From contig NZ_SLWN01000005.1 in the NCBI RefSeq assembly GCF_004342025.1, positions 434,001 through 498,000 of the forward strand: a stretch of 64,000 bases of DNA, in the 5' to 3' direction. The notes beneath the pieces were generated by a model that did no database searches, was not told where the DNA came from, and saw only the letters and a list, made by a program, of their open reading frames with translations. Origin of the DNA: Kribbella steppae (GTDB lineage: Bacteria; Actinomycetota; Actinomycetes; Propionibacteriales; Kribbellaceae). Position numbers and translations under genes: made by a program. Shown one piece after another: positions 1 through 7,719 of the stretch (its first letter is position 1; every line of letters starts with the position of its first letter).

Positions 1-371
1 CCGGCCGGGGTGTCCAACCGGACCTTCGTGATCGGCTCGGTCACCTCGACCATGCCCGACTCGACCAGCACGGTGGCGACGCCGATGGTGCCGTGACCGC
101 ACATCGGCAGGCAGCCGGACACCTCGACGTACAGCACACCCCAGTCGGCGTCGGAACGGGTCGGCGGCTGCAGGATCGCGCCGCTCATCGCGGAGTGCCC
201 GCGCGGCTCGTTCATCAGGAACAGCCGCAGGTCGTCCATATGCTTGACGAAGTACTCGCGCCGCTCGGCCATCGTCGTACCGGGGATGACGCCGACGCCG
301 CCGGTGACGACGCGGGTCGGCATCCCCTCGGTGTGCGAGTCGATCGCGGTGATCGTCCGGACGGACCTCAT
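1..371 (-). CDS. 4-hydroxyproline epimerase / proline racemase family, C-terminus beyond window
   Basis: Partial minus-strand gene; the start is inside the window and the 3' end runs off the left edge. The N-terminal part reads as the proline racemase fold, with 'SHTEGMPTRVV' near residue 12 and the catalytic-cysteine motif 'MCGHGTIG' near residue 90. Family members interconvert trans-4-hydroxy-L-proline and cis-4-hydroxy-D-proline. The ATG overlaps the stop of the upstream DapA-like gene by 4 bp, so translation is probably coupled. The neighbours (D-hydroxyproline dehydrogenase-type flavoproteins and a DapA-type deaminase) favour 4-hydroxyproline epimerase over proline racemase. The second catalytic Cys cannot be seen. 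Confidence 0.85.
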   Translation of the reverse strand, partial: MRSVRTITAIDSHTEGMPTRVVTGGVGVIPGTTMAERREYFVKHMDDLRLFLMNEPRGHSAMSGAILQPPTRSDADWGVLYVEVSGCLPMCGHGTIGVATVLVESGMVEVTEPITKVRLDTPA

Positions 372-1270
372 CGCAAGCTCTCCACTGCCTTCTTCATGTC
401 CTGCTCCAACTGGGCGAGGTGCTCCGGCACCAGCGGTCCACGCGGCGGGCGGCACGGGCCGCCGTACCGGCCGACGTAGTCCATGCCGTACTTGATCGCC
501 TGGACGAACTCGACCCGCGAGTCCCACCGGAACGCGGCGACGAGCGGCTCGTAGAGCGCCCGCGCCTCTTCCAGCTTGCCCTGTACGGCGAGGTCGTACA
601 AACGGACCGACTCCTTCGGGAACACGTTCGGGAAGCCGGCGAACCAGCCGGTCGCGCCCATCAGCAGCGCCTCGAGGGTGAGGTCGTCCGCACCGGCGAT
701 GACGGCCAGGTCCGGGGCGAGCTCGCGGATCTCCAGGATCCGGCGGACGTCACCGGAGAACTCCTTCACCGCGACGATGTTCTCGATCTGCGCGATCTCG
801 GCGAGCAGGTCCGGGGTCAGGTCGACCTTGGTGTCGATCGGGTTGTTGTAGACCATGACCGGCAGCCCGACCTTGGCGACCTCGCTGAAGTGGTGGAGCA
901 CCTCACCGCGGTTCGCCCGGTACATGGTCGGCGGCAGGCAGAGTACGCCGTCGGCACCATCCTCGGCCGCCTTCTCGGCCCACGCGCGGGCCTGGTGCGC
1001 GCCGACTCCGTGGACGCCGACGACCACCACACCGTCGTCGCCGACGGCCTCGATCGCGGTCCGGGCAACGGCTCGGCGCTCGTCGTCGGTCAGCGACGAG
1101 TACTCCCCCAGCGAGCCATTCGGTCCGACACCGCGGCAGCCGTTGTCGACCAACCAGCGGCAGTGCTCGGCGAACTTGTCCAGATCGGGCCGCAACCCGG
1201 CCGGCGCGGTCGCGTCCTCGGCGTACGGCAGTGCGGTGGCGACGATGACGCCGTCCAACTTCTCGCTCAC
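368..1270 (-). CDS. DapA/NAL-family lyase, probable pyrroline-4-hydroxy-2-carboxylate deaminase
   Basis: This 300-residue protein of the dihydrodipicolinate synthase/N-acetylneuraminate lyase family has the glycine-rich 'GPNGSLGEYSSL' segment, a Tyr in 'VMVYNNP' and the Schiff-base lysine in 'IVAVKEFSG'. In hydroxyproline catabolism such enzymes convert pyrroline-4-hydroxy-2-carboxylate to alpha-ketoglutarate semialdehyde. The role is inferred from the operon; the fold alone would also fit another aldolase. I chose the GTG start because AGGAGGAG lies just upstream and the GTG overlaps the previous stop by 4 bp. An ATG further upstream would run well into the preceding gene. Confidence 0.8.
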   Translation of the reverse strand: MSEKLDGVIVATALPYAEDATAPAGLRPDLDKFAEHCRWLVDNGCRGVGPNGSLGEYSSLTDDERRAVARTAIEAVGDDGVVVVGVHGVGAHQARAWAEKAAEDGADGVLCLPPTMYRANRGEVLHHFSEVAKVGLPVMVYNNPIDTKVDLTPDLLAEIAQIENIVAVKEFSGDVRRILEIRELAPDLAVIAGADDLTLEALLMGATGWFAGFPNVFPKESVRLYDLAVQGKLEEARALYEPLVAAFRWDSRVEFVQAIKYGMDYVGRYGGPCRPPRGPLVPEHLAQLEQDMKKAVESLR

Positions 1271-2976
1271 AGCTCCTCCTGTGCGGCCAGATCGCGCAGC
1301 CTGACGGGTACGGCGATCGGTCGTTTCATTGATGGTTCGGGTACGTCGTTCTGTTCGGCCAGCTCGGCCACGGTCCGGGCGCAGACCCGGCCCTGGCACA
1401 GCCCGAGGCCGGCGCGGCTGGTGAGTTTCAGCGCCCGCCCGTCGGCCACACCCCGCTCGACGACAGCCCCTTCGATGTCGCCCCGCGTCACTTCCTCACA
1501 CCGGCACACCACGGTCTCCGGGCCGCTCCAGCTCCGCCACCCGTCCCGCATCGGGTACGCCTTCGCCAGGGCGACCGCGAACCGCCGGCCCTTCTTCACT
1601 GTCTCTTGGTCTTTGCTTGTCACGGCCAGTCCAGCTGCTGCGGCTCCGGCGACTCGCCCCTCGGCGGCGGCGAGGTCCGCGCCTCCGATGCCAGTGAGCT
1701 CACCGGCCGCGAACACACCTGGTGTGGTGGTCTGCTGGTTCGCATCGACGACGACCGCCGGGCCGCCGTCCGGTCCGGTGGTCAGCTCGCATCTCGCCGA
1801 TACCGCCAGCTCTAGTTGAGCCGTGAACCCGAAGCCCAGGCAGACAGCGTCGACGTCGACGCGGCGCTCGGATCCCTTGATCGGGCGCCAGGTGTCGTCG
1901 AGGCGTGCGACAGTGAGGGCCTCGACGTGCTGCTCGCCGTGCGCGGCGATCACGGTCCATCCATGTTTGAGCGGAATCCGGTGCCTCGCGAGCAGCGCGC
2001 CGTACCCGAGTCCCTCCCCAACCTTGCCCGAAGCAACCAATGGATCCGTGGTCCAACCTTTGCGGACGGTCTTCAGCGTGTTGGCTTCGAGCAGTCCGAC
2101 AACCTCTGCGCCGACACCGACCAGGGACTCCGCAACCGGCAACAGGAACGGTCCGGTCCCCGCTACGAGCACCCGCTTCCCGACCCCAATCCGCTGGCCC
2201 TTCGCCAGGGCCTGCGCGGCGCCCGCGCTATAGACCCCAGGCAGATCCCAACCTGGGAAGGGAAGCACGCGGTCGTATGCACCGGTCGCCAACACAACAG
2301 CCTTGGCCTCGACCGCAAACACCTCCCGCCCTACGCCATCAGCCGGCCCTCGCTGCACCCACAAGCGATTGCCCTGCTCGAACGCCCACACGGACGTCTC
2401 GGCAAGATGCGTGATCCGCTCATGGGCCGCGAGCCGATCCCGCTTGCCAGCAAAGGCCTTCCACCCATGCTGCAACCGCTCAGGCCGCCGCACCCGAAGC
2501 TCTTCAGCCACCTGCCGATTGAACTGCCCACCCACAGCCCGCCCACTGTCGATCAGCAGAACCTCAGCCCCACCATCCGCCGCCGCAAGCGCCGCGGCGA
2601 TCCCAGCAGGCCCGCCACCAACCACCGCAACATCAACCACGCGGGGTGAGGTGGAGGGTTTGGAGGTGGAGGTGAGGTGCACACCATCCGGATCGGGCAG
2701 TACAGCGCCTTGTTGGGTGGTGATTGCGTCGCCTGGGTGGATGGTTCGTTGGCAGGCTCGGATGTCTGGGATGCCGTTCACCACGACCAGGCAGTCGTAG
2801 CAGGCGCCGATGCCGCAGAAGACCCCGCGGGGGCGACCGGCGTTGCGGGTCGTGCGCCAAGAGTCGCGGCCGTTGGTCAGCATCACGGCTGCGACTGTCT
2901 GGCCGGCCGAGGCGTTCACCGGCTCGCCGTCCACGGTGATGTGGACGGCTTCCGGCGTACCGAGATCTGGTTTCAT
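1267..2976 (-). CDS. Fused [2Fe-2S] ferredoxin / FAD dehydrogenase / BFD-type cluster protein (D-hydroxyproline dehydrogenase-like)
   Basis: This 569-residue protein combines parts that are separate subunits in many organisms. Residues ~10-95 form a plant-type [2Fe-2S] ferredoxin domain ('CGIGACYDC' plus a later Cys in 'RACQ'). Residues ~115-440 form an FAD/NAD-binding oxidoreductase with 'VVGGGPAGIAAA' and a second dinucleotide site near 'VLVAGTGPF'. Residues ~480-545 carry the Cys pattern 'VCRCEEV...CQGRVC' of a BFD-like iron-sulfur domain. This resembles the alpha/gamma pair of HcnAB/D-hydroxyproline dehydrogenases. It overlaps both neighbours by 4 bp. The predicted role is oxidation of cis-4-hydroxy-D-proline together with the next flavoprotein. 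Substrate assignment is by context. Confidence 0.85.
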   Translation of the reverse strand: MKPDLGTPEAVHITVDGEPVNASAGQTVAAVMLTNGRDSWRTTRNAGRPRGVFCGIGACYDCLVVVNGIPDIRACQRTIHPGDAITTQQGAVLPDPDGVHLTSTSKPSTSPRVVDVAVVGGGPAGIAAALAAADGGAEVLLIDSGRAVGGQFNRQVAEELRVRRPERLQHGWKAFAGKRDRLAAHERITHLAETSVWAFEQGNRLWVQRGPADGVGREVFAVEAKAVVLATGAYDRVLPFPGWDLPGVYSAGAAQALAKGQRIGVGKRVLVAGTGPFLLPVAESLVGVGAEVVGLLEANTLKTVRKGWTTDPLVASGKVGEGLGYGALLARHRIPLKHGWTVIAAHGEQHVEALTVARLDDTWRPIKGSERRVDVDAVCLGFGFTAQLELAVSARCELTTGPDGGPAVVVDANQQTTTPGVFAAGELTGIGGADLAAAEGRVAGAAAAGLAVTSKDQETVKKGRRFAVALAKAYPMRDGWRSWSGPETVVCRCEEVTRGDIEGAVVERGVADGRALKLTSRAGLGLCQGRVCARTVAELAEQNDVPEPSMKRPIAVPVRLRDLAAQEEL

Positions 2977-4133
2977 GCGGCCAGCACCGCCGGGCGGTCG
3001 ACGCGGAACGGGTCCGGGGCGATGTGGGGTGTGAGGCCCAGGAAGAGCTCGGTGATGAGGCGGCCGGTGGACGGGGCCAGGCCGATGCCGGCGCCTTCGT
3101 GGCCGGTTGCGTGCCAGAGTCCTTCGACGCGCGGGTCCGGTCCGATGACCGGCAGGTGATCCGGGGCGTACGGCCGGAAGCCGCCGTACGCGCGCATCAC
3201 CGGCACGTCACCCAGGAACGGGAACAGCCCGACCGCCTTCCGCGCGAGCTCTCGCAGGACCTTCACCCGGACCGAGTCGTCGAACCCGATCCGCTCGCGG
3301 CTCGATCCGATCAGGACGGTCCCGGCCCGCGTCGACTCGACCACCGTCGACGTCTGCAGGTCCGCGTCCCCGCTCCCGACCGCGCCGACGTAGTCCGCGT
3401 CGTACACCTTGTGCCGTACGCATTCCGGCAGCGGCGCGGTCACGAGGATCATCCCGCGCCGCGGCAGCACCTGGATCGGCGCACCCGCGGCCGCACCGAA
3501 CGCCCCGGCCCACGGCCCGCACGCATTCAGCACCGCACCACACGCGATCTCGCCGGCTGAAGTCTCCAGACCAACAACACGGCCCGCGGCAGTACGGACC
3601 GACAGTGCATCCACACCGGGCCGCACGGAACCCCCGCGATCCCGTACGGCGGTCAGCAGAGCAGTTGCCGCAAGGACCGGTTGGAGCTGCGCGTCGGCGG
3701 GATAGTGGACCCCGATCGTGACGTTGCGTGTGAGCAGCGGCTCGAGCTCGAACGCCTCCGCCGGCGTGATCACCCGCGCGTCAACACCGGCCGCCTGCTG
3801 CTTGGCCGCGAACGCCTTCAGCGGTCCAGGATCGGTCGTCGCCACGACGACCCCACCCTTGGACTCCCACTCCACATCGGCGACCCGCTCAGGCAGTCGA
3901 GCCAGTACGGCGCCCCACTCGGCACGCGACGCGATGGCCAGCTCGAGTTCAGGCCCGGGCTCCTTGTCGGAGACGAGCACGTTGCCTTCGCCGGATGCCG
4001 TCGTACCAGAGGCGGCAGCCCCGCGATCGACCACGACGACCTTCACCCCGGCCGCGGTCAGCGCCTCCGCGCAGGCCGCCCCGACAATGCCGGCGCCCAC
4101 GACAACCACGTCGGCCGTCGCACCTCCAGGCAT
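2973..4133 (-). CDS. FAD-dependent D-amino-acid oxidase/dehydrogenase family protein (HcnC-like beta subunit)
   Basis: The 386-residue DAO-family flavoprotein starts with a Rossmann motif 'VVVVGAGIVGAACAEAL' and ends with the usual C-terminal FAD contact region ('GLWHATGHEGAGIGLAPSTG'). It is the first structural gene of the operon, after the regulator, and overlaps the fused ferredoxin/FAD gene by 4 bp. A purine-rich site (GGAG) precedes the ATG. The family includes glycine oxidase, sarcosine oxidase and the catalytic subunit of D-hydroxyproline dehydrogenase. The last is the best fit here because of the epimerase and deaminase downstream. Confidence 0.85.
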   Translation of the reverse strand: MPGGATADVVVVGAGIVGAACAEALTAAGVKVVVVDRGAAASGTTASGEGNVLVSDKEPGPELELAIASRAEWGAVLARLPERVADVEWESKGGVVVATTDPGPLKAFAAKQQAAGVDARVITPAEAFELEPLLTRNVTIGVHYPADAQLQPVLAATALLTAVRDRGGSVRPGVDALSVRTAAGRVVGLETSAGEIACGAVLNACGPWAGAFGAAAGAPIQVLPRRGMILVTAPLPECVRHKVYDADYVGAVGSGDADLQTSTVVESTRAGTVLIGSSRERIGFDDSVRVKVLRELARKAVGLFPFLGDVPVMRAYGGFRPYAPDHLPVIGPDPRVEGLWHATGHEGAGIGLAPSTGRLITELFLGLTPHIAPDPFRVDRPAVLAA

Positions 4134-4148
4134 CGCAGTCTCCGCTCG

Positions 4149-4168
4149 TCGTTCACTAAAATGAACGA
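4149..4168. promoter_or_regulatory. Inverted-repeat operator upstream of the hydroxyproline genes
   Basis: Perfect 7-bp half-sites TCGTTCA and TGAACGA are separated by the AT-rich spacer CTAAAA. They lie in the 75-bp gap between the XRE-cupin gene and the first catabolic gene. The position suits control of the downstream operon by the adjacent XRE-cupin regulator. That the regulator binds here is inferred. Confidence 0.6.
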
Positions 4169-4208
4169 TATCGAGCGTACGGCGCTAGCCCGGCTCAGGT
4201 CAACGCAG

Positions 4209-4793
4209 TCAGCCGGGCAGATGTGGGCTGCCGGGGGTGATCGGGTGCGCGTCCGGCGGGTACTCGAGCAGCAGGACCGACCGGACCGGGCCGTCCAGCG
4301 CCTCGTACTCGTGCGGTCCGCCGGCCCGGAAGGCGAGGTAGTCACCCTCGCCCAACTCCTCGGTCCGCCCCCGCGAGGTCACCCGCAATCGCCCGCTCAG
4401 CACGATGTGGTGCTCGGTCCCGGGATGTCCGTCCGAATGCTGAACGGCACCGGCCCGGACCTCCTGGTTGTAGATCTCGAACAGTCCGCCCGGGTGCTCC
4501 AGCCGGCGCAGCATCCGCAGATCGATCGCCTCACCGGACAGGATGTCGATATCCGCGGACCGCACCAGGACCAGATCCGCGCTCGGCGCCTCGCTCAGCA
4601 GCGCCGATACTGGTACGCCGAGAGCGTTCGACAGACTGAACACCGTCTCGATCGTCGGGTTCCCCGCCCCGGACTCCAGTTGCGACAGCGTGCCCTTGGC
4701 GATCCCGGACCGCCGCGCCAGCTCGGACAACGAGATTCCCTGCTCGTCGCGCCGCGCCCGCAGATTCGCCCCGAGCAGCCTTCCCGCACCCAT
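4209..4793 (-). CDS. XRE-family transcriptional regulator with C-terminal cupin domain
   Basis: The N-terminal helix-turn-helix ('GISLSELARRSGIAKGTLSQLESG') is followed by a cupin-2 sensor domain with the conserved 'HSDGHPGTEHHIVLSGRL' histidines. About 194 residues from the ATG at 4793 is normal for this class (SutR/PuuR-like). Two alternative ATGs lie upstream (4814 and 4853); I chose the one closest to the conserved start of the HTH. It is first in the same direction as the hydroxyproline genes, with an inverted repeat between. The ligand is probably an amino acid or pathway intermediate; repression is inferred. Confidence 0.85.
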   Translation of the reverse strand: MGAGRLLGANLRARRDEQGISLSELARRSGIAKGTLSQLESGAGNPTIETVFSLSNALGVPVSALLSEAPSADLVLVRSADIDILSGEAIDLRMLRRLEHPGGLFEIYNQEVRAGAVQHSDGHPGTEHHIVLSGRLRVTSRGRTEELGEGDYLAFRAGGPHEYEALDGPVRSVLLLEYPPDAHPITPGSPHLPG

Positions 4794-4853
4794 CACCGTC
4801 ACAGCCCGGAGCATGCCATATTGATGGCCGCGCCTCCGGCACGGCGTGGTCAT

Positions 4854-4933
4854 GGGGCCCTGGCTCCCGTCCTTCCCTCGTCGCTCCAGTCGCTTCGCTC
4901 CCTCCGCTCCTCAGTCCAGGACGGGGGCCCCGT
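4854..4933. terminator. Possible terminator / structured spacer
   Basis: GGGGCCC and CCCGTCC near 4854-4872 can pair with GGACGGGGGCCCC at 4919-4931, immediately 3' of the minus-strand SDR gene. There is no T-run. The loop holds a 'tcgcttcgctcc' motif, and similar words recur near 15250-15330. Confidence 0.3.
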
Positions 4934-4953
4934 GACCGGCGTGGATTGCCCGG

Positions 4954-6006
4954 TCAGGGAATGACGCGGCGCCGCCGCAACTCCGCGAAGATGCCGTAGA
5001 ACATCTCGTCGGTGGCGACGTACTCGTGGAAGCCGGCCCGGCGGGCCTTGGAGGAGTCGGCGAAGAAGTCGTAGTCCCAGCCGAAGACGAAGTCGGCGAA
5101 CGGCCAGGACGACACCTCGGCGTACGACGTCTCCGCCAGGCCGTAGGTCGCCTGCAGCTCCTTCCACAGCGGCTCCTTGTCGGACATCACGTCCTGCAAG
5201 GACATCTGCAACGGCGGCGCGACATCGAGGCCGAACCAGCCGGCCAGCTTCGGCCACAGCTCGTTCCAGCGGAACAGGTCGCCGTTCGTGATGTTGAACG
5301 CCTGGTTCGCCGCGGCCGGCGCCGTCGCCGCCCAGACCGTTGCCTTGGCCAACAACCCGGCATCGGTCAGCTCGAGCAGGGCGTCGTACGCGCCGGGCTT
5401 GCCGGGGAAGCGCAGCGGTACGCCGAGTTCCTTCGACATCGACGCATAGACCGCGATCGCCACCGCGAGGTTCATCGGATTGCCCAAGGCCACACCGCCG
5501 ACGACGGACGGGCGGAGCGCCGACCAGGTCCACGACTTGCCGTGTTGCCGCTGCTCCAGGAACTGCTGCTGGTCCACGTTGAACTCGGGCGGCAGGTGCG
5601 GCGGGTCGTCCTCGCGGGCCGGCGTCTTGAACGGCCCGAGGTGGGCGCCATACACCTTGTAGCCCTGCATCAGGCTGACGTGCTGCAATCCACGCGCGAC
5701 CGGCTCGATCGCGTCGACCACGTTGACCAGCATGGCGAGGTTCGGCGGCACCAGTTCGGCCCAGGTCGGGCGGTCCTGGTAGGCGACGTAGAACACGTGC
5801 GTCACGTCGGTGAGGTCGGCCAGCTTCGTCCGGGTGTCATCCGGATCGAGCAGGTCGACGGCCACGTGCCGGACCCGGCCCGGTACGTCGACGCCGCCAC
5901 GGCGGGACAGGCCGATCACCCGCCAATCACCCAGCGACGCCAGGTGCTCGACCAGATTCGTCCCGATCACACCGCGCGCACCGACCACCACAGCAACTTT
6001 GTCCAT
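4954..6006 (-). CDS. SDR-family NAD(P)-dependent oxidoreductase, PRISE/progesterone 5-beta-reductase-like
   Basis: This extended-SDR protein (350 residues from the ATG at 6006) has an N-terminal 'VVVGARGVIGTNLVEHL' nucleotide-binding motif. A 'GYKVYG' segment contains the catalytic Tyr/Lys arrangement typical of the iridoid synthase/progesterone-5-beta-reductase-like (PRISE) group. The C-terminal part, rich in 'FGWDYDFF', also fits that group. It is divergent from a LysR regulator 71 bp away, which probably controls it. Bacterial PRISE proteins reduce activated C=C bonds in enones; the substrate is unknown. An upstream extension would reach into the intergenic operator region, so I rejected it. 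Confidence 0.75.
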   Translation of the reverse strand: MDKVAVVVGARGVIGTNLVEHLASLGDWRVIGLSRRGGVDVPGRVRHVAVDLLDPDDTRTKLADLTDVTHVFYVAYQDRPTWAELVPPNLAMLVNVVDAIEPVARGLQHVSLMQGYKVYGAHLGPFKTPAREDDPPHLPPEFNVDQQQFLEQRQHGKSWTWSALRPSVVGGVALGNPMNLAVAIAVYASMSKELGVPLRFPGKPGAYDALLELTDAGLLAKATVWAATAPAAANQAFNITNGDLFRWNELWPKLAGWFGLDVAPPLQMSLQDVMSDKEPLWKELQATYGLAETSYAEVSSWPFADFVFGWDYDFFADSSKARRAGFHEYVATDEMFYGIFAELRRRRVIP

Positions 6007-6077
6007 ACTCAACAGCCTGGCTGACCTGCGCGGATAAAGCCAAGGCATAGTTTTCACCGAAGCCATAAGCTGAGTTC
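6007..6077. promoter_or_regulatory. Divergent SDR/LysR control region
   Basis: The 71-bp gap holds the repeated words AAGGCATA and AAGCCATA around a 'gttttcaccg' core, a plausible LysR-type binding layout between divergent genes. No experimentally known motif is recognised. Confidence 0.35.
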
Positions 6078-6938
6078 ATGACGACGCTCAGACAGCTCGA
6101 GTACCTGGTGACCGTGGTCGACCACGGGTCGTTCACGAAGGCGGCCGAGTTGCTGCACGTGACGCAGCCGGCGTTGTCCCATCAGATCCGCGCGCTGGAG
6201 CGATCCGCCGGCGGGCCGCTGCTCGAACGGCTGCCGCGCAACGTCCGGCTGACCCCGACAGGCCGCGCGATGATGCCGCACGCGCGGGCCGCACTCGCGG
6301 ACGCCGAACGCGCTCGCTGCGCGGCCCGTCAGGCCGCGGGACTCGAGGTCGGCGAGCTACAGATCGCGACCCTCTACTCGATCACCCTTGGCGTACTGCC
6401 TGCCGCTCTGCGCAGATGGCGGCAGGCCTATCCAGAGGTCGGCATCCGACTGTTCGAGCATCGCCACACCGACGAACTGATCGAGGCGATGAATGCAGGC
6501 CAGGCGGATCTGGCCGTCGGCCCGGAGCCGGCCGGCTGGCAGGGCAAGACCTACACGCTCGGCACCGAGGAGTTGGTCGTCGTGGTGGCCGCCGACGATC
6601 CAGCCGCAGTTGGAGACACCATCTCGCTGAAGGATCTGGCCGACCGCTCGTGGGTGCACTACACCCCTGGTCACGGGCTGGCCGACGTACTCGATCGCGC
6701 TTGTGCACAAGCAGGTTTCGAGCCGCGCGTCGCCGTACGCACCGAGCAAACCGCTGCGGCGCCGGCCCTCGCCACCGCCGGACTCGGACCGGCGCTGGTC
6801 CCCGACAACATCCTGCCCCCAGGCTTCGAGGGCCATGTCCTACGCCCCGATCCTCCGGTCTGCCGGACGCTCACGGCGTACACCCGCGGTGAGCCAGATC
6901 CGCTCGCCGGGGCATTCATCGACGTCCTTCAGTCCTGA
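6078..6938 (+). CDS. LysR-family transcriptional regulator
   Basis: The 286-residue protein has the classic LysR winged HTH at residues ~3-60 ('LRQLEYLVTVVDHGSFTKAAELLHVTQPALSHQIRALE') with 'PLLERLPRNVRLTPTG' in the wing. A periplasmic-binding-like effector domain follows. It is divergent from the SDR gene and probably controls it and itself. The 3' end overlaps the stop of the convergent DUF3099-like gene by about 10 bp. Confidence 0.9.
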   Translation: MTTLRQLEYLVTVVDHGSFTKAAELLHVTQPALSHQIRALERSAGGPLLERLPRNVRLTPTGRAMMPHARAALADAERARCAARQAAGLEVGELQIATLYSITLGVLPAALRRWRQAYPEVGIRLFEHRHTDELIEAMNAGQADLAVGPEPAGWQGKTYTLGTEELVVVVAADDPAAVGDTISLKDLADRSWVHYTPGHGLADVLDRACAQAGFEPRVAVRTEQTAAAPALATAGLGPALVPDNILPPGFEGHVLRPDPPVCRTLTAYTRGEPDPLAGAFIDVLQS

Positions 6939-7111
6939 CCCCAGTTGGCCACGATCACCGCGATCGGCGGCAGCACCGCCGCGACCGCGCTCATCCCGAT
7001 CGCTACCGGCACGGAGAACAGTCGTACGACGAACCAGGCCAGGCCGATCAGGACCAGGCAGCTCCCCATCAGCCAGTAGTAGAGCTTGCGGTTGTCGTAC
7101 CGCCGGGCCAT
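6929..7111 (-). CDS. Small membrane protein, DUF3099-like
   Basis: A 60-residue protein with a basic N-terminus (MARRYDNRK) and two hydrophobic helices (about residues 11-30 and 36-56). Its pattern is that of the actinobacterial DUF3099 family. It lies 1 bp downstream of the MarR gene on the same strand, so the two are probably co-transcribed. Function unknown. Confidence 0.75.
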   Translation of the reverse strand: MARRYDNRKLYYWLMGSCLVLIGLAWFVVRLFSVPVAIGMSAVAAVLPPIAVIVANWGQD

Positions 7112-7112
7112 C

Positions 7113-7562
7113 TCACACCTTCAGTGACAGCTTGCCCAGGGCATCGACCAGAGGAGCCAGCTCGGGCAGGTCGGCGGCCTTGCCCAGGGCGGACGTCAGT
7201 ACTGCGTCGTGTGTGGGCTGGGCCTGGTCGAGCAGGTCGCGGCCGGCCTCGGTGACCTCGGTGTAGATGCCGCGACGGTCGGTCGGGCACAGGTACCGCT
7301 GCAGCAGCTTGCGATCCTCCAGCCGGTTCACCAGCCGGGTCGTCGCGGACTGGCTCAGCACAACCGCGTTCGACAGCTGGTTCATCCGCAGGTGGTAGTC
7401 GTCCTGCCGCGCGAGTACGTCGAGCACGCTGTACTCACTCACCGACAACCCGTGCTGCTTCTGCAGCGCACGCTCCAGCTCGTCCTCGATCCGGGCATGC
7501 AGAGCCGCCAGGGTCCGCCACCCCTGCGCCCGCGCTTCCGCGGCGTCGTCCGGTAGTCCCAC
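7113..7562 (-). CDS. MarR-family transcriptional regulator
   Basis: A 149-residue winged-helix regulator with the MarR recognition region 'LSNAVVLSQSATTRLVNRLE' and wing 'DRRGIYTEVTEAG'. It is divergent from an MFS efflux-type transporter 157 bp away, the standard arrangement of a repressor and its drug exporter. The inducer is unknown. Confidence 0.9.
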   Translation of the reverse strand: MGLPDDAAEARAQGWRTLAALHARIEDELERALQKQHGLSVSEYSVLDVLARQDDYHLRMNQLSNAVVLSQSATTRLVNRLEDRKLLQRYLCPTDRRGIYTEVTEAGRDLLDQAQPTHDAVLTSALGKAADLPELAPLVDALGKLSLKV

Positions 7563-7719
7563 AGCTCCTCCTCGAGCCCGTGCCTCAGCTCACACCCACC
7601 GGCGACTTGATCTTTCGCCGTTGCGTGAGCCATCATAGCGCTTATGCAATAGCCCGCGTCTGCAACTATCGCGGACGCCTGTAATAGTCACCAGACTACA
7701 TTCGAGGAGACCTCCAGTC
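7563..7719. promoter_or_regulatory. MarR/MFS divergent promoter region with repeated ATAG/CTAT words
   Basis: The gap contains a near-palindrome around AGCGCT at 7634-7646 (CATA...TATG), and the inverted words ACTAT (7665-7669) and ATAGT (7684-7688). These are plausible MarR sites overlapping the transporter promoter. GAGGAG at about 7704 serves as ribosome site for the ATG at 7720. Confidence 0.4.

Noticed and set aside
419..1819. Long plus-strand open frame opposite the DapA-like and dehydrogenase genes
   Set aside because: Spans the junction of two well-supported minus-strand genes and has no recognisable protein features; a high-GC antisense artefact.
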